Of a DNA stretch of 64,000 nucleotides, positions 18,541-28,126 are shown piece by piece. The notes beneath the pieces are model-generated. The model saw only the letters and a program-made list of their open reading frames with translations. It made no database searches and was not told the DNA's origin. The stretch comes from Bacillus rhizoplanae. Its GTDB lineage: Bacteria > Bacillota > Bacilli > Bacillales > Bacillaceae_G. A program made the position numbers and the translations under genes. The DNA is taken from contig NZ_CAKJTI010000003.1 in the NCBI RefSeq assembly GCF_917563915.1, positions 1 to 64,000 on the forward strand, written 5' to 3'. Positions within the stretch are counted from its first letter, which is position 1. Every line of letters begins with the position of its first letter.

Positions 18541-18939
18541 ATGGCACATATCCCAGTAAAAAAACTAGAAACATTATTAGCATTAGCTGATGATGATAAA
18601 CAAAAACAAAAAGAATTTTATGAGACATTGTTAACAACATACGTTTATGTTGCAGGGACAGTTGATATTGAAGAAGGAGATTCACAAGGAACAGTGCATT
18701 TACGTTATTTCCAAGGTGATGGAAGATGGATTTTACCATTCTTTACACAGCTTGAATTTTTACAAGCCGTACTGCCTGAAGATGTACCTGTGATTACGAT
18801 TCGTGGAAAAGAATTATTTGAGAACATTGATGCTGAAGCAACAGCAGTCTTAAATATTGGTACAGATCTTGATAAAACATTTACACCTCCAGAAATTGCT
18901 GATATTGCTTCAAGAAGAATTTTTAATTATTATCAATAA
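18541..18939 (+). CDS. SseB family protein
   Basis: A 132-residue cytoplasmic protein resembling the N-terminal domain of SseB (the E. coli protein whose overproduction enhances serine sensitivity). The LRYFQGDGRWILPFFTQLEFLQAVLPEDVPV segment is the family core. The ribosome site is GAGGTGG. Its role in Bacillus is not established, and it is monocistronic with a probable spore-coat gene downstream that has its own promoter. Confidence 0.75.
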   Translation: MAHIPVKKLETLLALADDDKQKQKEFYETLLTTYVYVAGTVDIEEGDSQGTVHLRYFQGDGRWILPFFTQLEFLQAVLPEDVPVITIRGKELFENIDAEATAVLNIGTDLDKTFTPPEIADIASRRIFNYYQ

Positions 18940-18948
18940 AGTACCGTT

Positions 18949-18975
18949 ACCATTTTTCCTTTGCGTCATATAGTA
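18949..18975 (+). promoter_or_regulatory. Sigma-K-type promoter of the Asn-rich gene
   Basis: An AC at 18949-18950 is followed after exactly 16 bases by CATATAGTA (18967-18975), matching the mother-cell sigma-K pattern AC-N16-CATANNNTA. It lies about 30 bp upstream of the gene start. Confidence 0.6.
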
Positions 18976-19007
18976 TTAGTAGCTTGACCAAGGGGGGATG
19001 GAGATAG

Positions 19008-19214
19008 ATGGCTGACAATAATAACAATAATAACAACTGCTGCTGGAATAACTGGAACTATTGGAATAACCGTAATAACAACAATAACAACAACAATAAT
19101 AACAACAATAACAACAATAATAATAACAACAATAACAACAAGAATAACAATAACAAATACGGCAACTGTTGCTGGTATAATTGGTATAACAACAATAACA
19201 ACAATAAGAATTAA
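19008..19214 (+). CDS. Asparagine-rich protein, probable spore coat or exosporium component
   Basis: A 68-residue low-complexity protein, about two thirds Asn, with aromatic-cysteine patches near each end (CCWNNWNYW at about 11 and GNCCWYNWY at about 53). It has a strong ribosome site (AAGGGGGG), a sigma-K-like promoter and its own terminator, so it is a real gene despite being built on AAC/AAT repeats. Cys-rich, Asn-rich short proteins made late in the mother cell are typical of coat layers; assignment to the coat is inferred. Repeat length probably varies between strains. Confidence 0.75.
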   Translation: MADNNNNNNNCCWNNWNYWNNRNNNNNNNNNNNNNNNNNNNNNNKNNNNKYGNCCWYNWYNNNNNNKN

Positions 19215-19221
19215 TGAATAG

Positions 19222-19256
19222 AAAAAGGAGAAGCAAGTAGCTTCTCCTTCTTTTAT
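19222..19256. terminator. Terminator of the Asn-rich gene
   Basis: AAGGAGAAGC and GCTTCTCCTT form a stem with T residues on the plus side and A residues on the other, so it may also serve the convergent S66 gene. Confidence 0.85.
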
Positions 19257-19260
19257 TTCT

Positions 19261-19373
19261 ATAAAAATTTACCTCGTATTAACGGGAAATATGAGATTCC
19301 CACTTCAAGATTCAGAGAAAACGAAGAAGATAGGTGTGGGATGAAGAAGCCCACACTGATGGAAGTTTCACTT
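19261..19373 (-). repeat. bcr1 relic, co-oriented with the S66 peptidase gene
   Basis: A shortened minus-strand copy lacks the middle segment. Its head (GGAAGTTTCACTT) contains the stop codon of the minus-strand gene ending at 19368. Confidence 0.8.
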
Positions 19374-20270
19374 GATACCAGAAGATATGGAAAGTATTTT
19401 TTGTTGTCCATTTATTGTAGCAGGAACGCCAAGAGGCACTCCTATGTTTGACTGTATATGCCCAATTGGTAAGCCGCTTAAAAGAGGGATCGTATAAGAT
19501 GTAATGTGATCATGTAGAATATCAGAAATAGATAAAGATGGCTTTGGAGATGTACAGTTGTGACAACTTGCAAAGATCACACCGGCACACTGTTCAAATT
19601 TCTTTCCTAAGCGTAATTGATTTAACATACGATCAACACGATATGGTTCCTCCGCAATTTCTTCTAATAAAAGTAGTTTATTTTTTGTATCAATTTCGTA
19701 AGGTGTACCGAGTGTGCTTGTAATTACAGTTAAATTTCCCCCTACAAGAGGAGCGGTGATAGAACAAGAGAAAGAATGAATAAATTCTACTCCTTTCAAA
19801 ATAATAGAGTACGGATGGAAGAGTTGGTTGAAAGAGGAGAAAGAGAGAGAATCAAGACCCTTTCCAACTTCCTCCATCATGGGACCATGGAAAGTAACGA
19901 GTTGTGAAAATTGTCCAAAAGCAATATGTAGGGCAGTAATATCGCTATACCCCCAAAAGATTTTTGGATTATCTCGAATTAGTGCATAATTAATATAAGG
20001 TAGAAGGCGACCAGTACCATATCCGCCTCTTGCGCAAAAAATAGCTTTTACATATGGATCTGCAAAGGCTTTGTGTAAATCATGAACACGAATAGCATCA
20101 TCTCCGGCTAAATAGCCTCGTTTTTCTTGTACGCTCTGTCCAATTATAACGAACAATCCTAGTTCTTCTAATTTCTGTTTTGCTTGAAGAATATGCTCTA
20201 TAGATGGTGGGCCTGCTGGAGCAATGATCATAATGGTATCTCCGTATTTTAATGGTTTGGGATACTGCAT
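19368..20270 (-). CDS. S66 family L,D-carboxypeptidase (murein tetrapeptide carboxypeptidase)
   Basis: A 300-residue serine peptidase of the LdcA/YkfA family, which removes the terminal D-Ala from murein tetrapeptides during cell-wall recycling. The nucleophile Ser109 lies in FWGYSDITALH, and RGGYGTGRLLPYI and GGNLTVITSTLGTP are family motifs. There is no signal peptide, consistent with a cytoplasmic recycling enzyme. ATG at 20270 is preferred over the adjacent TTG because of spacing from AAGGGGGG. The last codons and stop run into a bcr1 relic, so the C-terminal residues may differ from those of relatives. Confidence 0.88.
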   Translation of the reverse strand: MQYPKPLKYGDTIMIIAPAGPPSIEHILQAKQKLEELGLFVIIGQSVQEKRGYLAGDDAIRVHDLHKAFADPYVKAIFCARGGYGTGRLLPYINYALIRDNPKIFWGYSDITALHIAFGQFSQLVTFHGPMMEEVGKGLDSLSFSSFNQLFHPYSIILKGVEFIHSFSCSITAPLVGGNLTVITSTLGTPYEIDTKNKLLLLEEIAEEPYRVDRMLNQLRLGKKFEQCAGVIFASCHNCTSPKPSLSISDILHDHITSYTIPLLSGLPIGHIQSNIGVPLGVPATINGQQKILSISSGIK

Positions 20271-20383
20271 CAAATTCCCCCCTTTTCTTTCACTATATTC
20301 GCTTATAGGATATTCAATCCTTGTGAAAAGAAGGAAATCATTTGGTATGATAAGAAAGTATAAGAGAAAGGGGAGAAGAAAAG

Positions 20384-21469
20384 ATGTTCCATAGTCGAAT
20401 ATGTGAGAAAATGCAAATTACATACCCTATTATTCAAGCTGGTATGGCAGGAACAATTGTAACCCCAGAGCTGGTAGCAGCTGTATCTAATAGTGGAGGA
20501 TTGGGTACATTGGGTGCAGGATATATGAGCCCTGAACAAATCCGCTTAGCCGTACGTACTATTCGTCAGTTAACAGATAAGCCGTTTGCGGTGAACTTAT
20601 TTATTACAAAAGAAATGAAATTTGACGAAAAACAAGTAGAAGAGGCACAAAATCTGTTAAAGCCCATTCGAGAAAAATTGCAATTGGGAATAGCAAAGCA
20701 AACGTTACAGCTGCCGAAAAGTTACAAAGAGCAGCTACAAGTTCTTATTGAGGAGAATGTTCCTGTTTTTAGTTTTACTTTTGATACACCAGAACAGGAG
20801 GAGATAGAATTATTAAAAAGAAATGGCATAAAAGTAATTGGTACAGCAACGAATGTAGCAGAAGGGAAGATATTAGCTCATTTAGGAGTAGATATTATTG
20901 TTGGGCAAGGAAGTGAAGCAGGGGGACATCGTGGAACATTTCTAGGAAAAGAACAAGATTCTATGATTGGAACAACTGCGCTTATTCCACAGCTTGTTGA
21001 TGCTGTTCCGCATATTCCAATTGTTGCGGCAGGTGGGATCATGGATGGACGGGGAGTAGTGGCAGCCTATGCACTTGGTGCAGAAGGGGTACAAATGGGT
21101 ACAGCATTTTTAACCTGTTATGAAAGTGTAGCTCATGAGGCACATAAAGAAGCAATTATAATGAGTACAGACCAAAGTACGACAATGACTCGTGCATTTT
21201 CGGGTAAATATGCGAGAGGGATTCGAAATACTTTTATTGAACAATTGGAAAGTAAAGAAGGAAAATTTCCTGTATATCCAATTCAAAATCTATTAACAAC
21301 AGAAATTCGCCAAGCAGCAGCGATACAAAATAATCACCAATATATGTCACTGTGGGCAGGACAAGCTTCTGCTTTAGCCAGAACAGAAGAGGCGCAGCAA
21401 ATTATAATGAGAGTGATTAAAGAAGCGAAAGAGACATTAGAAAGATTACAAAGTACAATCTATATATAA
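20384..21469 (+). CDS. Nitronate monooxygenase (2-nitropropane dioxygenase family)
   Basis: A 361-residue FMN-dependent TIM-barrel enzyme that oxidises alkyl nitronates such as propionate-3-nitronate, usually a detoxification role. The N-terminal YPIIQAGMAG, the FMN phosphate segment VAAGGIMDGRG and the catalytic His in GSEAGGHRG are visible. It reads divergently from the S66 peptidase gene and converges on dltD with a shared terminator. Assignment within the FMN enoyl-reductase FabK versus nitronate monooxygenase group is by overall motif; FabK is possible but less likely at this length. Confidence 0.85.
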   Translation: MFHSRICEKMQITYPIIQAGMAGTIVTPELVAAVSNSGGLGTLGAGYMSPEQIRLAVRTIRQLTDKPFAVNLFITKEMKFDEKQVEEAQNLLKPIREKLQLGIAKQTLQLPKSYKEQLQVLIEENVPVFSFTFDTPEQEEIELLKRNGIKVIGTATNVAEGKILAHLGVDIIVGQGSEAGGHRGTFLGKEQDSMIGTTALIPQLVDAVPHIPIVAAGGIMDGRGVVAAYALGAEGVQMGTAFLTCYESVAHEAHKEAIIMSTDQSTTMTRAFSGKYARGIRNTFIEQLESKEGKFPVYPIQNLLTTEIRQAAAIQNNHQYMSLWAGQASALARTEEAQQIIMRVIKEAKETLERLQSTIYI

Positions 21470-21470
21470 A

Positions 21471-21503
21471 AAGAACGCTTGAAAATTCAAGCGTTCTTTT
21501 TTA
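21471..21503. terminator. Bidirectional terminator between the nitronate monooxygenase gene and dltD
   Basis: AAGAACGCTTGAA pairs perfectly with TTCAAGCGTTCTT, with T-runs on both strands. Confidence 0.92.
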
Positions 21504-22676
21504 GTTACTCTCATAAAATTGCTGAATTGCCTCATCGACATATACCCAGCCTTTCCAACCTAAATGCATCGTATCTTTTAAGAAATACTTATCATATTCA
21601 TGGTCTGAAAAATCTGCAACTGGGAATCCAGCTTTTTTAATTTGGTCATTTATTTTTTTATAGTACACATCACGTCGTTCTTTCGGGAATCCAGCATAAT
21701 CATACCATGGACCATTAACTGGAACAGAAATAAATAATGGTTTTGCGTGCTGTTGTTTTAAAATGTCTAAAACTAATTGGAAATCGTCATATTCTGGCGA
21801 TTCATCGAATGATTCATTTGCTCGATATCCTTTTAGACGTTTTAATTTATCCTTAATCTTTTGGTTATAGTAGCGATCTTCAATGCCGAATGGATTCGTT
21901 TGAGATTCTACTTCGCCAGTTTTTTCTGCATGGTTACGAATATCGTTCCATGCAAGGGATTTTAATTCAGCATCTGTATTTGTTTTTCGCGGTTTAATAT
22001 CAAACATTGATGTAACTAAATCTTTACGATCTAAAATGTTACGATATACATACGCAAATGGTTTTGCCGCCGCTGCTTTCACTTTATGTTTTGTATCGTC
22101 ATATACGATTCCTTCTAAAGAAGTTTTTAGGAGTGTATCTTTACGAACAATTTCAAAACTTAATAAGCGGTTTGCGATTTCTTTTTTCGTCTCAGGCTTT
22201 AATTCATTGTTAAAGATGAGATGGTACGCTTGCTGAGATGAAAAGTTTGGCGCAAAATGAACTTCGTCTAACCCTTGTTTTACAAACCATTGCGGTGAAA
22301 GGACGAAGACAATTTTGCGATCTTTTAACTGATCCATTGACGATGCTAGATTTAACACATGAGTAAGACTTTGTGTTCCACCGCGACCGATAAGAAACGG
22401 AGTAAATTCTTCATTTTTCACTTTAAAGTAGTTAGATGGATGATATGCATCTAACCGAGAAAATTCCGATGAACCGTACATCGGAAGGTATTTTGGATCT
22501 TCTAGCGCTTTTTGTTGCAGTGCAATGCCCTGGAACATTTCTTTGTTTAAAGATGTTGAGGCATCGTTGACCTTTTGCTCCCCGATAAGTGGTAAAAGAA
22601 AGCGTGATGGAATAAGTAACACCACGCAAAAAAGGGCAAATGCTAGAAGCATCGGGCCAAACGTTGGTTTTTTCAT
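21501..22676 (-). CDS. dltD: D-alanyl-lipoteichoic acid biosynthesis protein DltD
   Basis: A 391-residue extracytoplasmic protein anchored by one N-terminal membrane helix (about 8-30). It has an SGNH-hydrolase-like fold with the nucleophile in YGSSEFSR and a C-terminal [10 protein letters not shown] that supplies the catalytic Asp/His. It takes part in moving D-Ala onto teichoic acids. It overlaps dltC by four bases (ATGA), as in other Bacilli, and is the last gene of the operon. Confidence 0.97.
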   Translation of the reverse strand: MKKPTFGPMLLAFALFCVVLLIPSRFLLPLIGEQKVNDASTSLNKEMFQGIALQQKALEDPKYLPMYGSSEFSRLDAYHPSNYFKVKNEEFTPFLIGRGGTQSLTHVLNLASSMDQLKDRKIVFVLSPQWFVKQGLDEVHFAPNFSSQQAYHLIFNNELKPETKKEIANRLLSFEIVRKDTLLKTSLEGIVYDDTKHKVKAAAAKPFAYVYRNILDRKDLVTSMFDIKPRKTNTDAELKSLAWNDIRNHAEKTGEVESQTNPFGIEDRYYNQKIKDKLKRLKGYRANESFDESPEYDDFQLVLDILKQQHAKPLFISVPVNGPWYDYAGFPKERRDVYYKKINDQIKKAGFPVADFSDHEYDKYFLKDTMHLGWKGWVYVDEAIQQFYESN

Positions 22677-22912
22677 CGCATATCTTCCAGTTTCTTAACA
22701 ATCATGTTTGGCGTTGCCCATTCGTCACGATCAAAGTCAGAAATAGGCACTTCAATACCTAAACGTTCTTGAAATTCTACTAATAAAGATACTGTACCGA
22801 AAGAATCAAGAATACCTTCTTCAAATAATTGTACATCTGTATTTTCTTTTACAATATCATTTTCACATACTTCTTCTAAAATATCTAATACTTGATCTTT
22901 AAATTCAGCCAT
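22673..22912 (-). CDS. dltC: D-alanyl carrier protein DltC
   Basis: A 79-residue acyl-carrier-like protein. The Ser in [12 protein letters not shown] carries phosphopantetheine, to which DltA attaches D-Ala. It has an AAAGGAG ribosome site and lies between dltB (58 bp upstream) and dltD (4-bp overlap). Length and motif are standard for the family. Confidence 0.97.
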   Translation of the reverse strand: MAEFKDQVLDILEEVCENDIVKENTDVQLFEEGILDSFGTVSLLVEFQERLGIEVPISDFDRDEWATPNMIVKKLEDMR

Positions 22913-22970
22913 TGTGTATTCTCCTTTATATCCATAATGTATTATGTGTAACTTCCTAAGAAGTTTTTAA

Positions 22971-24161
22971 CTAAAAGTGTCTGCCTAGGTTGCCTGAGAA
23001 GAGTAGGAGACCGAGACAAACGAAGTGGAATGTAATGATAATTCCAAGGGCATGTGTGAATTTATTATTTGGCCAAAACTTATGCTTTTTATTTTTACGC
23101 TCAAATATATCAAACGCAATAAACAAAATTGCATGATATAAGCCATACGTAATATAATACCACGTTAGTCCATGCCAAATTCCCATAATTCCAAAGTTTA
23201 AAAATGCACCGATATAAGAAATTGTATAACGGTTTTTAATTAGTTTTTTCTTTGTCGCAAAAAAGACAAAGCGCATATAAATAAAGTCGCGGAACCAAAA
23301 TGATAAGCTCATGTGCCAGCGGTTCCAGAAGTCCTTAATATTACGACTTAAAAAAGGCTTGTTAAAGTTTTCAGGCGTTTTAATACCCATCATATAACTT
23401 ACACCAATTACGAATGCGCTATATCCTGCAAAGTCAAAGAATAGATATAAACTATACGAGTACATATCAGTCATAAATGAAATAAATGTAGCTTGTTTAG
23501 AAATTGCTGCATCCCAAATATGGTTTTTAATTAAGTACGCAATAATAAATTTGTAAAGAAAACCCTGGAAAATACGATTGATTCCTGTATAAAGCATTAC
23601 CTTATACTCATCAGCTGATGGCGGGTTCTCTACGTCTTTTTGGAAGCGACGATATCGATCAATTGGACCCGTTGAAATCGCTGGGAAGAACAGAAGAAAT
23701 TCCCAAAACTTAAATAGTGATATTTCTTTAATAAGTCCATCACGAATTTCAAATATCATTTGTACTGCTCTAAATGTTACGTATGATATACCAAGAAATA
23801 CGACTAATTTCATAGCTGGTATATCAAAAAATACCATTGATTTTAAAGCTGGTACAACAGGTGCAATTTTTACTAAGATAAGCGGTAAGATCGATAAAAT
23901 AACAGCAGTGCAAAAGATACTTGTTTTGTTATCACGCTGTCGCAATGTTAAATATCCTTTAATTAAAACAAATTGCCAAATTGCAAATATTGCCAATGCA
24001 ACAGCTTGTGTTGGTTTATCAGAAAAGATAATTGCCAACATAATAAGTGTTACAACTGCATTATATTTGCGCAGCATTTTCCCTTGTAACCCAGCAATGA
24101 TGGTAGGGATAAGCAAAATGCCCACAATCACGAAAAAATAAAATGATGCATATGGGATCAT
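22971..24161 (-). CDS. dltB: MBOAT acyltransferase DltB
   Basis: A 396-residue polytopic membrane protein of the MBOAT family that passes D-Ala from DltC across the membrane towards lipoteichoic acid. [11 protein letters not shown] and [18 protein letters not shown] are the conserved face, and the catalytic His lies in [10 protein letters not shown]. It begins at the dltA stop in a 4-bp ATGA overlap. Length is typical. Confidence 0.97.
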   Translation of the reverse strand: MIPYASFYFFVIVGILLIPTIIAGLQGKMLRKYNAVVTLIMLAIIFSDKPTQAVALAIFAIWQFVLIKGYLTLRQRDNKTSIFCTAVILSILPLILVKIAPVVPALKSMVFFDIPAMKLVVFLGISYVTFRAVQMIFEIRDGLIKEISLFKFWEFLLFFPAISTGPIDRYRRFQKDVENPPSADEYKVMLYTGINRIFQGFLYKFIIAYLIKNHIWDAAISKQATFISFMTDMYSYSLYLFFDFAGYSAFVIGVSYMMGIKTPENFNKPFLSRNIKDFWNRWHMSLSFWFRDFIYMRFVFFATKKKLIKNRYTISYIGAFLNFGIMGIWHGLTWYYITYGLYHAILFIAFDIFERKNKKHKFWPNNKFTHALGIIITFHFVCLGLLLFSGNLGRHF

Positions 24162-25672
24162 GCTGTAACCTCACTCAATAATTTTTTACGATCTACTTTT
24201 CCATTTGGTGTCATTGGAATAGAAGATTGGTACATGAATTTTCGTGGAATCATGTAATTTGGTAATAGCTCATTGAGTTCTTTTTTTATCGCAGATGTTA
24301 ATTTAAATTCTTTTTCAAAAGAATGTTCACCTGGAACAACAACCGCTAATAAGTAGTCGTATTTTTCACCTTTTTTAATTGGAAGTACCACAGCAGCTTC
24401 CACATACGAACATGAACGCAGGTGATGCTCAATTTCTTCTAATTCCATACGATAACCGTGTAACTTAATTTGGAAATCAAGACGACCATTATAGAAAAGA
24501 AGTCCATTTTCTAAATAACCAGCGTCACCGGTTTTATAAGCACGTTCGCCGTCAATAACAGTGAACGCTTTTTCTGTTAATTCAGGGCTTCCTAAGTATC
24601 CAGTACTTACACTTGGACCAACAATTATGATTTCACCCTTCTCACCATCAGGTGCAACAGTACCATCTTCTTTCATAATGATGATGCGGCAATCTGATTT
24701 ACAGTAACCGACTGGAAGAGATTGATATTTGTCTACTACTTCATTTGTTACATGAATACCAGTTACAGCAACAGTCGCTTCTGTTGGTCCATACGTATTC
24801 ATAATAGTAGCTTTTGGGAAGCGCTCTAACAGTTTTCTTGCAACATCATTAGACAGTACTTCACCGCAGAATAAGAATGTTTTCATGTTTGGAAGCATAC
24901 CTTCTGAGAAAGATGGCTCCATTAAACACATTTCTGCAAAGGATGGTGTAGACGTCCAAACTTGTACATCTGATTGTTCTAAAGAAGTAAATAAATCTTT
25001 TGGACGTGCAATCATATCTTTATCAATTGCCCATAGTGTACCACCTGTTACTAATGACGGATAAATGTCCATAACAGATAAGTCAAATGAGAATGGCGCT
25101 TGGTTTAAAAAGACTTGTCCAGTTTGTAAGTTGAAATCTTCAACTGTCCATTTTGTGAAACTTACAAGACAATTATACGTAATTTGTACACCTTTTGGGT
25201 TTCCTGTACTCCCTGATGTGTAAATGATGTAGAAGTTGTCTTCACCCTGTACTGCATATTCAGGATTTGCAATGTTTCCTTTATGAGTAAGAAGAATATC
25301 TTCTAATTTCTTTCCATCAACAATCTGAACTGGTAAATCAGCCACTGTAACATCTGTTGGAGATAAAAGTAGCTTTGCACCAGAACTTTCTGCAATGCGC
25401 AGCACACGATCAGTTGGAATTGACACGTCTACTGGAATATACGCATGTCCAGCTTTGATACACCCTAAGAAACAGACTATCATTTCTGGCTGCATATGTC
25501 CGTATACCATAATTGGTGAACGATCATCTTCATATTGGGAAGAAATCCAATATGCTAATGCATCAGAGTCTTCTTTTAATTGTCTGTATGTAATTTTCGC
25601 ATCTCGCCAAACGAAAGCGGTTTGGTCAGGCGTTTCAACCGCCCACTTTTCGATTTGTTCTAATAACTTCAT
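24158..25672 (-). CDS. dltA: D-alanine-D-alanyl carrier protein ligase DltA
   Basis: A 504-residue adenylation enzyme that activates D-Ala and loads it on DltC. The ATP loop [11 protein letters not shown] (about 151), [11 protein letters not shown] (about 292) and the C-terminal catalytic Lys in TPNGKVDRK are present. The ribosome site is GGTGGGAG. It starts 12 bp after dltX and overlaps dltB, so the operon is transcribed as one unit. D-alanylation lowers wall negative charge and affects resistance to cationic peptides. Confidence 0.98.
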   Translation of the reverse strand: MKLLEQIEKWAVETPDQTAFVWRDAKITYRQLKEDSDALAYWISSQYEDDRSPIMVYGHMQPEMIVCFLGCIKAGHAYIPVDVSIPTDRVLRIAESSGAKLLLSPTDVTVADLPVQIVDGKKLEDILLTHKGNIANPEYAVQGEDNFYIIYTSGSTGNPKGVQITYNCLVSFTKWTVEDFNLQTGQVFLNQAPFSFDLSVMDIYPSLVTGGTLWAIDKDMIARPKDLFTSLEQSDVQVWTSTPSFAEMCLMEPSFSEGMLPNMKTFLFCGEVLSNDVARKLLERFPKATIMNTYGPTEATVAVTGIHVTNEVVDKYQSLPVGYCKSDCRIIIMKEDGTVAPDGEKGEIIIVGPSVSTGYLGSPELTEKAFTVIDGERAYKTGDAGYLENGLLFYNGRLDFQIKLHGYRMELEEIEHHLRSCSYVEAAVVLPIKKGEKYDYLLAVVVPGEHSFEKEFKLTSAIKKELNELLPNYMIPRKFMYQSSIPMTPNGKVDRKKLLSEVTA

Positions 25673-25684
25673 AACGCTCCCACC

Positions 25685-25831
25685 CTAAAATTCATTGTAA
25701 ATAAATGTACTTGTGTTTGTATCTTGGAACCCATACAACCATAGTAAAGCAAGTAAAATCGCAAAGTAGTAACAAGTTTTTGCAACCCATTGCGTGAGTG
25801 GTTGAGACCATATTTCTTTTAATATTTTCAT
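25685..25831 (-). CDS. dltX: Small membrane protein DltX
   Basis: A 48-residue frame directly upstream of dltA (starts MKILKEIWSQPLTQWVA) has one membrane helix (about 15-35) and ends with FIYNEF, the conserved C-terminal motif of DltX. The ribosome site is GAGGGGGAAAG. Short DltX proteins start most dlt operons in Firmicutes and are needed for D-alanylation. It was found by reading the minus strand between dltA and its promoter region. Confidence 0.92.
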   Translation of the reverse strand: MKILKEIWSQPLTQWVAKTCYYFAILLALLWLYGFQDTNTSTFIYNEF

Positions 25832-26150
25832 GTCTTTCCCCCTCTATAAAATAGTATCCGTATGTAAGTATCATATCCTACATCACTTTGAAAAACACAG
25901 AAATCCCACATTTTAGGGAAGTGTAAGGCAAAAAGGCTCTTTTCTGATAGTAGCACTAAATGTTAAAAAAGAAAATCCCTAACTTAACAATTATATTACA
26001 TTCTAGATAGAATTGTAATTCCATTGCAATTGAAAGAGGTAAGGTTATATTCCCTTTAACTAAAATCGCACATAAACTCTTGTTATACAAAGGAATACGG
26101 TCATTATGATGGAATTAGATTGTTAAAAATAGAATAAGGGGTTGAAACGG
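25832..26150. other. Divergent control region of dlt and the M20 gene
   Basis: This 319-bp gap must hold the dlt promoter (minus) and that of the M20 gene (plus). An imperfect inverted repeat with arms ATTACATTCTA and TAGAATTGTAAT lies at 25995-26019 and could be an operator. No standard promoter stood out clearly enough to call. Confidence 0.4.
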
Positions 26151-27329
26151 ATGAAGTCATCTCAAGTAGATTGGTTATTATATCTTTCTGAAGAAAATAT
26201 TCGAATGTGGCGACGTCATTTACATCAGTATCCTGAATTGTCGTTTCAGGAGAAGCATACATCACAGTTTATATATGATACATTACACTCATTTTCTTAT
26301 TTTGATCTAACAAGACCAACAGCATATAGTGTGATGGCAAGAAGAAAAGGAAAAGGAAAAGGTAATATCATTGCGATTCGAGCAGATATAGATGCACTTC
26401 CGATTCAGGAACAAACGATGAAGCCGTATGCATCTAGTGTACCAGAAGTTATGCATGCTTGCGGTCATGATGCACATACGGCAATTTTGTTAGGTGTAGC
26501 CGAGGCCTTAGTGAAATATGATGAAGAGTGGGGTGGAGAAATTCGTCTTTTGTTTCAACATGCTGAGGAACAATATCCTGGTGGAGGACAAGAGATGGTG
26601 GAAGCGGGAGTTATGGATGGAGTCGATTATGTCATCGGTCTTCATGTAATGTCAGGGCTAGGAAGTGGACAAATAGGAATTTCCTATGGACCAACGATGG
26701 CAGCACCGGATGTATTTACAATTGAAGTTAAAGGAAGAGGAGGACATGCTGCTCATCCGAAACAAACAGTGGATCCGATTGCAATTGGAGCACAAATTAT
26801 TACGAATTTGCAACATCTTGTGTCAAGACGTACGGATGCGTTTGAACAACGAGTGGTATCAGTCACGCAATTTCATGCAGGAACAGCTGATAATATCATT
26901 CCTGAGACAGCAACGATTGTAGGAACGGTGCGTTGCTTTGAGAACACATTACGACAAGAATCTAAAGAAATTATTGAACAAATTGTGAAGGGGATTACAG
27001 CAGCGCATGATGCAACGTACTCATATACGTATCGTTACGGATACAATCCGGTAATAAATGATTCCTATGTAACGAAGATAGTAGAAGATAGTGCCATTGA
27101 ATTGTTTGGAAAAGAAAGTATTATCTCACTTTCCCCTTCTATGGGAGGTGAGGATTTTTCTGCATACTTACAAAAGGCCCCAGGCTGTTTTGTAAAGTTA
27201 GGAACGGGAAATGTAAACAAAGATACTTGTTATCCGCATCATCATCCAAGATTTGATGTGGATGAAACGGCATTAATTCGTGGTGCACAATTATTTTTAC
27301 AAGCGGCAATGAAGCTATTAAAAGGATAA
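26151..27329 (+). CDS. M20 family amidohydrolase
   Basis: A 392-residue zinc hydrolase of the M20D group (N-acyl-amino-acid/hippurate amidohydrolase-like). Metal ligands are seen in MHACGHDAHTA and in HAEEQYPGGGQEM, with GGRGGHAAHP in the dimerisation domain and MGGEDFSAYLQ near the end. ATG at 26151 is chosen because the in-frame TTG at 26142 leaves no space after AAGGGG. It is monocistronic with a terminator. The exact acyl-amino acid is unknown. Confidence 0.9.
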   Translation: MKSSQVDWLLYLSEENIRMWRRHLHQYPELSFQEKHTSQFIYDTLHSFSYFDLTRPTAYSVMARRKGKGKGNIIAIRADIDALPIQEQTMKPYASSVPEVMHACGHDAHTAILLGVAEALVKYDEEWGGEIRLLFQHAEEQYPGGGQEMVEAGVMDGVDYVIGLHVMSGLGSGQIGISYGPTMAAPDVFTIEVKGRGGHAAHPKQTVDPIAIGAQIITNLQHLVSRRTDAFEQRVVSVTQFHAGTADNIIPETATIVGTVRCFENTLRQESKEIIEQIVKGITAAHDATYSYTYRYGYNPVINDSYVTKIVEDSAIELFGKESIISLSPSMGGEDFSAYLQKAPGCFVKLGTGNVNKDTCYPHHHPRFDVDETALIRGAQLFLQAAMKLLKG

Positions 27330-27380
27330 AGTAAATTAACAAACAGTGGATAGTTGAAATTATATTACGAGATAAAAAAA

Positions 27381-27415
27381 GGCAACTGCGAATATCGCAG
27401 TTGCTTCTATTTCTT
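27381..27415 (+). terminator. Terminator of the M20 gene
   Basis: GGCAACTGCGA pairs with TCGCAGTTGC, followed by TTCTATTTCTTT. Confidence 0.85.
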
Positions 27416-27513
27416 TCCGTTAGAGAGGGTTAAGAAAGAACTATGCTCATTTATAATATATGTATGTCTTACGGACAAGCTTGTATCTTTTCATTAATTT
27501 TTCAAAAAAAATA

Positions 27514-27580
27514 TTGACTTTGATAATTATTATCAAGTAATCTAATGTTATCTTTCTGATTGATAATAATTATCATTTTC
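27514..27580 (+). promoter_or_regulatory. Iron-regulated promoter with two perfect Fur boxes
   Basis: A -35 TTGACT (27514-27519) is followed by TAATCT (27538-27543). TGATAATTATTATCA (27521-27535) lies in the spacer, and TGATAATAATTATCA (27561-27575) lies just downstream. Both match the 7-1-7 Fur box TGATAATNATTATCA at every position. Strong Fur repression of the flavodoxin gene in iron-rich cells is the direct inference. Confidence 0.9.
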
Positions 27581-27655
27581 ATTTATTCTGTACTAAAGGA
27601 AATATAGAATATAAAAAATAAGAGAATGAGATACATAATAAGGGGAGAGAGTAAA

Positions 27656-28102
27656 ATGAGTAAGTTAGTAATGATTTTTGCAAGTATGAGTGGAAATACA
27701 GAAGAGATGGCAGATCATATTGCCGGGGCAATTCGCAAGGCTGGAAAAGAGATTAAAGTAATTGATATTATGACATCACCAGAAGCGTCTGTTTTAGAAG
27801 ATTATGAGGGGATTGTATTAGGTGCTTACACATGGGGAGATGGTGATTTACCAGATGATTTCTTAGATTTCTATGATGAAATGGATAAATTGGATTTAAC
27901 GGGGAAAAAAGCAGCGGTGTTTGGTTCTTGTGATTCTGCATATCCAAAATACGGGGCAGCTGTTGATATTTTAATAGAAAAATTACAGGAGCGCGGAGCT
28001 AGCGTTGTACTTGAAGGATTAAAAGTAGAATTAACACCAGAAGACGAAGATGTTGAAGCGTGCCTTCGTTTTGGTACAGAATTTACAAACCACCTTTCTT
28101 AA
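27656..28102 (+). CDS. Short-chain flavodoxin
   Basis: A 148-residue flavodoxin, an FMN electron carrier that replaces ferredoxin when iron is short. The phosphate loop SMSGNTEEMA (about 10-19), the isoalloxazine loop YTWGDGDLPDD and FGSCDSAYPKY are complete. It is of the YkuN/YkuP type. ATG at 27656 has a good AAGGGGAG site; an in-frame ATG at 27626 does not. Two perfect Fur boxes upstream fit an iron-sparing role. The next gene follows after 24 bp. Confidence 0.95.
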   Translation: MSKLVMIFASMSGNTEEMADHIAGAIRKAGKEIKVIDIMTSPEASVLEDYEGIVLGAYTWGDGDLPDDFLDFYDEMDKLDLTGKKAAVFGSCDSAYPKYGAAVDILIEKLQERGASVVLEGLKVELTPEDEDVEACLRFGTEFTNHLS

Positions 28103-28126
28103 TGGCGATAGGGAGATGAAGAGCAA

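Noticed and set aside
18976-19236. 86-codon minus-strand Cys/Tyr-rich frame
   Set aside because: It is the antisense shadow of the Asn-repeat gene.
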